From: Ferruginibacter sp.
GTDB lineage: Bacteria; Bacteroidota; Bacteroidia; Chitinophagales; Chitinophagaceae
DNA length: 64,000 bases
Direction: 5' to 3'
Assembly (NCBI GenBank): GCA_019638525.1
Contig: JAHBTO010000001.1
Location: 124,001 to 188,000, forward strand
Shown here: one piece after another, positions 58,339 through 64,000 of the stretch
How positions within the stretch are numbered: position 1 is the first letter of the stretch
How the letters are laid out: every line of letters begins with the position of its first letter
Program-made: the position numbers and the translations under genes
Notes under the pieces: model-generated
What the model was told of the DNA's origin: nothing
Databases searched by the model: none
What the model saw: only the letters and a program-made list of their open reading frames with translations

Positions 58339-60822
58339 TTGAAAACCTGTAAATATATCATTGCTTTTTGTGGGTTTCTTTTACTTACTGTGTTTTCCTT
58401 TGGGCAAACACTTACCATATCGGGTACTGTAATAGATGGCCATACCAAAGAACCGGTAAGTTGGGCATCGGTATATTTTGCAAGGTCGGGCTATGGCCAA
58501 TCTACAGATAGCGCAGGCAGGTTTTCTATTACTGTTACCAATTTTAAAGACGATACTTTAAAAGTAAGTTTCATTGGCTTTGAAACTTATAAATTACCGG
58601 TAACCATTTTACAAAACAATAAAGACTTAAACATACAGTTAGAAAGAGGTTCGGCTAAAGGCGAAGTAATTGTAAAAGCAAAATGGAACCGTGGCCTTTA
58701 TTTATGGAAAAAAATAATGGCCAAAAAGAAACAATATAACCGGTACGACCAAAATAACTTTAGCTACGAAGCTTATAACAAACTAGAGGTAGATTTAAAG
58801 AATTTTAATGCTGCCAAAGCAAAAAAGAATTTCTTGCTAAAAGGTTTCTCATTCATTTTTGATAATATCGACAGTACTTCGGAATCGGTTCCGTTTTTAC
58901 CGGCATATCTTATTGAAAGCATTAGCGATTATGCTTATCAAAAAAATCCGCAAAAGTTTTACGAACACATTAAAGCCACCAACACCAAAGGGTTTAAAAA
59001 CGAAAGCATCAGTAAACTGCTGGGTGTGATGAACCAAAACGTAAATATTTACAGCAATTTCATAAATGTGATGGACAAAGATTTCATCAGTCCATTTAAC
59101 GACAATGCAGATAATTTTTACATTTTTACCGTACCCGACACACAGGTTGTAAACGGAAAAAAAATCTATCATTTTGTATTTAACTCAAAACGACCGGGGC
59201 AAAATACATTTAGTGGCGATGCATGGGTAACAGAAAAAACTTTCCAGATTACAAAAGTAAATCTTTATTTAGGCAAAGATGCCAACATCAATTTTATTGA
59301 TCGTATCAGTGTTTTCCAGGAATACATTCCCGTTAATGATTCGGTGTTTTTTTTACACCGGGATAAGTTCTTTGCCGATTTCAGGTTACTTGGTAAAAAT
59401 TCACTTACACTCATAGGTCGAAAAACAACTTCGTACAAAGACATTATCATCAACAGCGACTCGCTAACCAATGCATTTAAAGACCAGCATATTGAAGAGT
59501 TGGTAAAAACAGATAAGGCTGTTAATGAAAAAACAGATTCGGCATGGGCATTATTACGGCATGATACATTATCGAAAAACGAAAAAGCCATTTATACCAC
59601 GATAGACAGGCTGATGGAGATGCCTAAATTTCAAAAGCTGCAAACCAATTTAAAATTTTTAGCAGGAGGATACAGAAATGTGGGCAAATTTGAAATTGGC
59701 CCCTGGTTTAACTGGATTAGCGCTAACCAGTGGGAAGGAACCCGTTTCAGGTTCGACCTGGGAACCAATAAAAAACTAATGAAGAATGTGTACCTGCACG
59801 GATACCTTGCCTATGGTACACGGGATAAAAAATTTAAAGGCCTTGCAGAAGCTTTTTGGATTTTACAAAGAAACCCCAAACGCATAAGGTTGCATTTATC
59901 TTATCAAAATGATGTAGATAACGGCATTAGCCAGGTAGGCCAGGTAAGCCAGGATAATATTTTTACACTGGCTATCAGAAAACCAAATGTAACCCGAAAG
60001 TTTATCAATGTAAAAGATATAAGATTTGAAGTATTTAACGAACTGGGTAAAGGATTTTCTACCGAATGGTTTGTATCGCACCGGCAATATACACCATTGC
60101 TAAACTTACCCGATATAAAAAACTTTAGTGTAAGCAGTGGCAAACCGCTTACAAATTTTGAACTGGCGCTTAAACTGCGTTTTGCCTATCTCGAAAAATT
60201 TATTGAAACAGATTATAACCGTTATTCGCTGGGAACAAAATACCCTGTAGTAGAGTTGATGGTTTCTAAAGGTATTGCAGGTGTATTTAACAGTGCATAC
60301 AATTACAGCAAGTTTTCTTTATTGGTAAAGGACAATATGAAAATATCGCCTTACGGCGTTTTGCAATACAGGGTATATGGTGGAAAAATTTATGGCTCTA
60401 TGCCATTTACTAACCTGGAGAATCACCCCGGAAACGATCTTTTTTATTACAACCCGTTTGCATTTAACCTGATGACCCGTTTCGAATATCTAAGTGATCA
60501 ATATGCAGGCGCTAATATCGAACATAATATAGGGTCGGGCTTATTTCGGTTTATACCGCTAACACGTAAATTAAAATGGCGTCAATTTTGGAATGTAAAA
60601 ACTCTTTGGGGTTCGCTAAGTAGCGATAATACCGCCATTAATAATAAAACCGGTACATTTAAAACACTAAATAAAAAAACTTACCTTGAAATTGGTACCG
60701 GTATCGATAATATCTTCAAAGTTTTTAGGCTGGATTTTGTTTGGCGCCTTTCCCCGGCAGCATCTTATGCAGGCACAGCATCAAAATTTGGCGTATTTGG
60801 AAGCTTTCAACTGCAGTTTTAA
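58339..60822 (+). CDS. DUF5686 outer-membrane-type protein with carboxypeptidase-like regulatory domain
   Basis: An 827-residue exported protein. The signal peptide MKTCKYIIAFCGFLLLTVFS is followed by a CarboxypepD_reg-like beta-sandwich (about 23-105: LTISGTVIDGHTKEPVSWAS and FIGFETYKLPV) and a large DUF5686 region with amphipathic strands to the C-terminus (FGVFGSFQLQF, ending in Phe), as in beta-barrel outer-membrane proteins. Function is unknown. The start is a TTG at 58339, the only one giving a signal peptide. It interrupts the lpx cluster between lpxD and lpxC-fabZ, hinting at an envelope role. Confidence 0.85.
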   Translation: MKTCKYIIAFCGFLLLTVFSFGQTLTISGTVIDGHTKEPVSWASVYFARSGYGQSTDSAGRFSITVTNFKDDTLKVSFIGFETYKLPVTILQNNKDLNIQLERGSAKGEVIVKAKWNRGLYLWKKIMAKKKQYNRYDQNNFSYEAYNKLEVDLKNFNAAKAKKNFLLKGFSFIFDNIDSTSESVPFLPAYLIESISDYAYQKNPQKFYEHIKATNTKGFKNESISKLLGVMNQNVNIYSNFINVMDKDFISPFNDNADNFYIFTVPDTQVVNGKKIYHFVFNSKRPGQNTFSGDAWVTEKTFQITKVNLYLGKDANINFIDRISVFQEYIPVNDSVFFLHRDKFFADFRLLGKNSLTLIGRKTTSYKDIIINSDSLTNAFKDQHIEELVKTDKAVNEKTDSAWALLRHDTLSKNEKAIYTTIDRLMEMPKFQKLQTNLKFLAGGYRNVGKFEIGPWFNWISANQWEGTRFRFDLGTNKKLMKNVYLHGYLAYGTRDKKFKGLAEAFWILQRNPKRIRLHLSYQNDVDNGISQVGQVSQDNIFTLAIRKPNVTRKFINVKDIRFEVFNELGKGFSTEWFVSHRQYTPLLNLPDIKNFSVSSGKPLTNFELALKLRFAYLEKFIETDYNRYSLGTKYPVVELMVSKGIAGVFNSAYNYSKFSLLVKDNMKISPYGVLQYRVYGGKIYGSMPFTNLENHPGNDLFYYNPFAFNLMTRFEYLSDQYAGANIEHNIGSGLFRFIPLTRKLKWRQFWNVKTLWGSLSSDNTAINNKTGTFKTLNKKTYLEIGTGIDNIFKVFRLDFVWRLSPAASYAGTASKFGVFGSFQLQF

Positions 60823-60875
60823 ACTATATAAAAGGGTTTAGCTTGCTTTAAATTATGTGGGCAGCATATTTTAAA

Positions 60876-60883
60876 TATCTTTG
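60876..60883 (+). promoter_or_regulatory. -7 element of lpxC-fabZ
   Basis: TATCTTTG matches TAnnTTTG, 22 nt before the ATG, and suggests a separate start for lpxC-fabZ and lpxA. Confidence 0.4.
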
Positions 60884-60905
60884 CCAACAAATTTGAGTAC
60901 ATCGC

Positions 60906-62312
60906 ATGGATAAAAATTTTAATCCAGATAAACAACACACATTAGCCAAGCCTGTTAGTATTTCTGGCACCGGGCTTCATTCAGGAATAGAAGTTGATAT
61001 GACACTAAAGCCGGCCAATCCGGGGTTTGGTTATCATTTTCAGCGAACCGACCTGCCCGGCTCCCCGGTAATAAAGGCCGACTGCGACCTGGTTACTGAC
61101 ACTTCAAGAGGAACTACATTAGAAAAAGACGATTGCAAGGTTAGTACTGTTGAACACATTTTGGCAGCATTGGTTGGTATGGGTGTTGATAACTGTCTTA
61201 TAGAATTAAACGGCCCCGAAGTTCCAATTATGGATGGCAGTAGCGGACCATTTGTAGATATTATTGAAAAAACAGGCGTACTTGAACAAGACGCAGCCAA
61301 AGTTTGGTACAGCATAGATACCAATATCTCACATTTTGATGATGTAAAAAAAGTAGAGATGACTGCATTACCTGCAGTAAATTATCATTTAACCGCACTT
61401 ATTGATTTTAATAGCCCGGTATTGGGTACACAACATGCCAGTTTAAAATCTATCAAAGAATTTAAACAGGAAATAGCACCCTGCCGTACTTTTTGTTTTT
61501 TACATGAACTGGAAATGCTGCTCGATAATAACCTGGTAAAAGGGGGCGATATTAATAATGCCATAGTAGTAGTTGATAAACCAGTAACCGATGAAGAAAT
61601 GAACAGGCTTGCAAAGGCATTCGGCCGCAAAAAAGTAGAAGTAAAAAGCGAAGGTTACCTTAATAACCTGGAACTACGGTTTCCTAATGAACCAGCAAGG
61701 CATAAATTATTAGATGTGGTTGGAGACTTAGCTTTAATAGGTTATCCTTTAAAAGCACATATAATAGCCAACCGCCCCGGGCATAGCAGTAATGTAGAGT
61801 TTGCAAAAAAATTAAAACAATACATCAAAAAAAATAAACACACAAAAGACATACCCAATTACGACCCTAACCAGGAACCGGTTTATACATTAGAGCAAAT
61901 AGAAAAAACTTTGCCACACCGTTTTCCATTTATAATGGTGGATAAAATAATTGAACTTACCGATACGCATATTGTAGGTATAAAAAATATAACCTTTAAC
62001 GAATATTTTTTCCAGGGCCATTTTCCCGGAAACCCGGTAATGCCCGGCGTTTTGCAGATTGAAGCTTTGGCTCAAACCGGTGGCTTATTATGTATTAATG
62101 CCATGCCACAAGGCCAGTACGACACTTATTTTTTAAAAATTGATAATTGCAAATTCAAACAAAAAGTAGTGCCCGGAGATTCATTGATTTTAAAAATGGA
62201 ATTAGTAGAACCCATACGCCGTGGTATTTGTGTTATGAAGGGCAGCGTATATGTAGGCAATAAATTATGCACCGAAGCAGATTTAACAGCTCAACTGGTA
62301 AAAAGAAAATAA
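60906..62312 (+). CDS. lpxC/fabZ: LpxC-FabZ fusion: UDP-3-O-acyl-GlcNAc deacetylase / 3-hydroxyacyl-ACP dehydratase
   Basis: A two-enzyme protein typical of Bacteroidota. Residues 1-about 305 form LpxC, the committed zinc deacetylase of lipid A synthesis, with STVEHILAALVGMGVDN (Zn His), PIMDGSSGPFVD and a final Zn ligand region with DVVGDLALIGYPLKAHI. Residues about 320-468 form FabZ, the dehydratase of fatty-acid elongation, with LPHRFPFIMVD (catalytic His) and HFPGNPVMPGVLQIEALAQ (catalytic Glu). The two compete for the same hydroxyacyl pool, so fusion could balance lipid A against phospholipids (inference). lpxA follows after 138 nt. Confidence 0.96.
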   Translation: MDKNFNPDKQHTLAKPVSISGTGLHSGIEVDMTLKPANPGFGYHFQRTDLPGSPVIKADCDLVTDTSRGTTLEKDDCKVSTVEHILAALVGMGVDNCLIELNGPEVPIMDGSSGPFVDIIEKTGVLEQDAAKVWYSIDTNISHFDDVKKVEMTALPAVNYHLTALIDFNSPVLGTQHASLKSIKEFKQEIAPCRTFCFLHELEMLLDNNLVKGGDINNAIVVVDKPVTDEEMNRLAKAFGRKKVEVKSEGYLNNLELRFPNEPARHKLLDVVGDLALIGYPLKAHIIANRPGHSSNVEFAKKLKQYIKKNKHTKDIPNYDPNQEPVYTLEQIEKTLPHRFPFIMVDKIIELTDTHIVGIKNITFNEYFFQGHFPGNPVMPGVLQIEALAQTGGLLCINAMPQGQYDTYFLKIDNCKFKQKVVPGDSLILKMELVEPIRRGICVMKGSVYVGNKLCTEADLTAQLVKRK

Positions 62313-62450
62313 ATATGCAAATATGCCATTGAGCAAGTATGCAAAATCACAATAAATATTTAATTTAAAATTATAAAGCAGCTTAAAAAAACCTAACAAT
62401 TTAAATTAACACACTGGCAATATTGCCTCTTTGCACATTGCATTTAAACT

Positions 62451-63248
62451 ATGATTCATCCACACACATACATACACCCCAATGCTAAACTAGCTACCAA
62501 TGTTAAGGTTGATCCTTTTAGTGTAATTCACCAAAACGTAGAAATAGGTGAAGGAACCTGGATAGGAAGTAATGTAACCATTATGGAAGGTGCAAGAATT
62601 GGAAGAAACTGCCGCATATTTCCGGGGGCCGTTATTGCTGCTATCCCACAGGATTTAAAATTTGATGGTGAAGAAACCACTGTTGAAATTGGCGATAATA
62701 CCACTATTCGTGAATTTGTAACTGTAAACAGGGGCAGTAAAGATAAATGGACTACAAGAGTTGGTAACAATTGCCTGATTATGGCATATAGCCATATTGC
62801 TCATGACTGTATTATAGGCAACAACTGTATTATGAGCAACAATACTCAAATGGCCGGGCATGTAAGCATGGGCGATAATGCAATACTTGCAGGTATGTGT
62901 GCTGTACACCAGTTTGTTCATATTGGCCAGCATGCTTTTATAGCCGGCGGCTCTTTAGTAAGTAAAGATGTGCCACCATTTATTAAAGCAGGCCGCACAC
63001 CATTAAGCTATGCAGGCGTAAACTCAATAGGGTTAAAACGAAAAGGTTTTTCGTTAGACAGGATTAATAAGATACTCGACATCTATCGTATCATCTACAA
63101 CAAATCGATGAACACATCGCAGGCGCTAAATTTTATTGAAGAAGAATTGCCGGCAACAGATGAACGTGATGAAATTGTAACTTTTATAAGAGAAAGCGGT
63201 CGAGGAATAATAAAACGTTTTACCAAGGGGAGTATGGAAGATGAATAA
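62451..63248 (+). CDS. lpxA: UDP-N-acetylglucosamine acyltransferase
   Basis: First enzyme of lipid A synthesis: transfers a hydroxyacyl chain from ACP to UDP-GlcNAc. The 265 residues form a hexapeptide-repeat beta helix (HPNAKLATNVKVDPFSVIHQ, VEIGDNTTIREFVTVNRG). The catalytic His lies in MAYSHIAHDCIIGNNC (about 123), with GAVHQF-like CAVHQFVHIG after it, and a C-terminal helical domain begins at GLKRKGFSLDRINKI. It completes the lpxD/lpxC-fabZ/lpxA set. Confidence 0.96.
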   Translation: MIHPHTYIHPNAKLATNVKVDPFSVIHQNVEIGEGTWIGSNVTIMEGARIGRNCRIFPGAVIAAIPQDLKFDGEETTVEIGDNTTIREFVTVNRGSKDKWTTRVGNNCLIMAYSHIAHDCIIGNNCIMSNNTQMAGHVSMGDNAILAGMCAVHQFVHIGQHAFIAGGSLVSKDVPPFIKAGRTPLSYAGVNSIGLKRKGFSLDRINKILDIYRIIYNKSMNTSQALNFIEEELPATDERDEIVTFIRESGRGIIKRFTKGSMEDE

Positions 63249-63325
63249 ACACTTGCCTACCTGCTAATGTAAAATTGCTATATACCAAATCTATCCTTTC
63301 ACTAAAAATATCATACAGCAAAAAC

Positions 63326-63988
63326 ATGAAGCCTTCCTCCCCTCCTACTTTACAAATGGATAATGGCAAGGTGGAAATTAAGCTTACCAATGTGGGTAAA
63401 CGATTTAACAGGGAGTGGATTTTCCGTAACTTCAATTACAGTTTTAACAACTCCCAAAAACACGCTATAACAGGCCCTAATGGTTCGGGAAAATCAACAC
63501 TACTGCAGGTTATAGCAGGTGCAACTATGCACAACGAAGGGATAATTGATTATACAATAGATCAAAAAAAAATTGAACCCGAACAGCATTTTAAATTTAT
63601 TTCCATAGCTGCTCCATACCTGGAACTGATTGAAGAAATGACAGCAAAAGAGATCCTGCTTTTTCAATCTTCATTTAAGCCTTTGCTACAATTGGTAAGT
63701 ATTGCAGATATTTTAGAAACCGTAGGATTGCAATCAGCCGCCAATAAACAATTACGTTACTTCAGCAGCGGTATGAAACAACGGTTAAAACTTGCACAGG
63801 CATTTTTTAGTAACACACCTATACTTTTACTTGACGAACCCACCACTAATTTAGATGCTGATGGTATAGAATTATATCATTCTTTATTGAATAATTACAC
63901 AACAAACAGGTTGGTTATTATAAGCAGCAATGTAAAACAGGAATATGATTTTTGTGATGAAGTGATAGATATACTGGCTTATAAATAA
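63326..63988 (+). CDS. ABC transporter ATPase with altered H-loop
   Basis: A 220-residue nucleotide-binding subunit. Walker A is GPNGSGKST, the signature YFSSGMKQRLKLAQAFF, and Walker B with its catalytic Glu ILLLDEPTTNLD. The position where the H-loop histidine follows the D-loop strand reads VIISSNVKQEYDFC, i.e. Asn in place of His, so catalysis may be altered. I take the ATG at 63326; a TTG at 63275 and an ATG at 63356 are alternatives. No membrane partner is visible within the 12 nt left in the window. It follows lpxA by 77 nt on the same strand; the cargo is unknown. Confidence 0.83.
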   Translation: MKPSSPPTLQMDNGKVEIKLTNVGKRFNREWIFRNFNYSFNNSQKHAITGPNGSGKSTLLQVIAGATMHNEGIIDYTIDQKKIEPEQHFKFISIAAPYLELIEEMTAKEILLFQSSFKPLLQLVSIADILETVGLQSAANKQLRYFSSGMKQRLKLAQAFFSNTPILLLDEPTTNLDADGIELYHSLLNNYTTNRLVIISSNVKQEYDFCDEVIDILAYK

Positions 63989-64000
63989 GTTTTTCAACCT

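Overview
This AT-rich window reads as a chromosomal segment of a Bacteroidota bacterium, most likely of the Chitinophagia/Sphingobacteriia type (family level is inference). The evidence is: split transketolase (N-terminal subunit at the left edge), fused LpxC-FabZ, the long form of IspG, gliding/T9SS genes gldD, gldE and porX, tandem DUF3078 proteins, promoters of the Bacteroidota type (TTTG, then TAnnTTTG about 19 nt later), almost no Shine-Dalgarno sequences, and several TTG start codons. I see no phage, insertion sequence, CRISPR array or obvious island. Coding density is high and most genes are housekeeping.

Layout. 1-8.4 kb: transketolase subunit, WecA-type glycosyl-phosphate transferase, frr, a leaderless-secretion (no signal peptide) trypsin-like protease, a DMT permease, mscL, two DUF3078 proteins and scpA. 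8.5-15.5 kb: a pirin behind a perfect 18-bp palindrome, an L,D-transpeptidase-like protein, dxs, an M23 metallopeptidase and leuS. 15.8-20.7 kb: ftsX-DUF3098, uppP, a lipoprotein, an MFS permease and an MBL hydrolase. 20.7-28.9 kb: DUF3108 and YbhN-type membrane protein (overlapping), ruvC, an RprXY-like two-component pair, HIT, greA, a 2-hydroxyacid dehydrogenase, RidA, and a degenerate 3-hydroxyacyl-CoA dehydrogenase-like protein overlapping tsaB. 29.0-30.9 kb: a cysteine-free ArsR repressor next to a persulfide dioxygenase-rhodanese. 30.9-42.6 kb (nearly all minus strand): lipid A-type acyltransferase, nadB, ispG, a VWA-TPR (Bat-like) protein, a class D beta-lactamase, DUF3109, gldD-gldE, ssb, mutY. 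42.8-50.3 kb: HU-like protein, TPR protein, a 29-residue basic protein, rng, trigger factor with a natural polyhistidine tail, tRNA-Leu(UAG), a RelA/SpoT protein and a small helical protein. 50.4-55.6 kb (minus): acyl-CoA dehydrogenase, HhH protein, MBL hydrolase, a small unknown protein, porX. 55.8 kb to end (plus): HD phosphohydrolase, lpxD, a DUF5686 outer-membrane-like protein, lpxC-fabZ, lpxA and an ABC ATPase.

How the parts connect. WecA, UppP, the L,D-transpeptidase, lpxD/lpxC-fabZ/lpxA and the lauroyl-type acyltransferase all serve envelope building, and Dxs and IspG supply the isoprenoids used for the undecaprenyl carrier. GldD, GldE and PorX imply that the cell has a type IX secretion system, although no secretion-channel gene lies here.

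The most interesting observations are regulatory or about degenerate proteins. Three genes (DUF3078 copy 2, ispG, and the MBL hydrolase at 53.4 kb) have a perfect TAnnTTTG element exactly 4 nt before the start codon, which predicts leaderless mRNAs. Others are the 3HCDH pseudo-enzyme coupled to tsaB, the cysteine-free ArsR beside a sulfur-oxidation enzyme, the 29-residue basic gene before rng, and the pirin operator. I did not find a clearly new multi-gene system.
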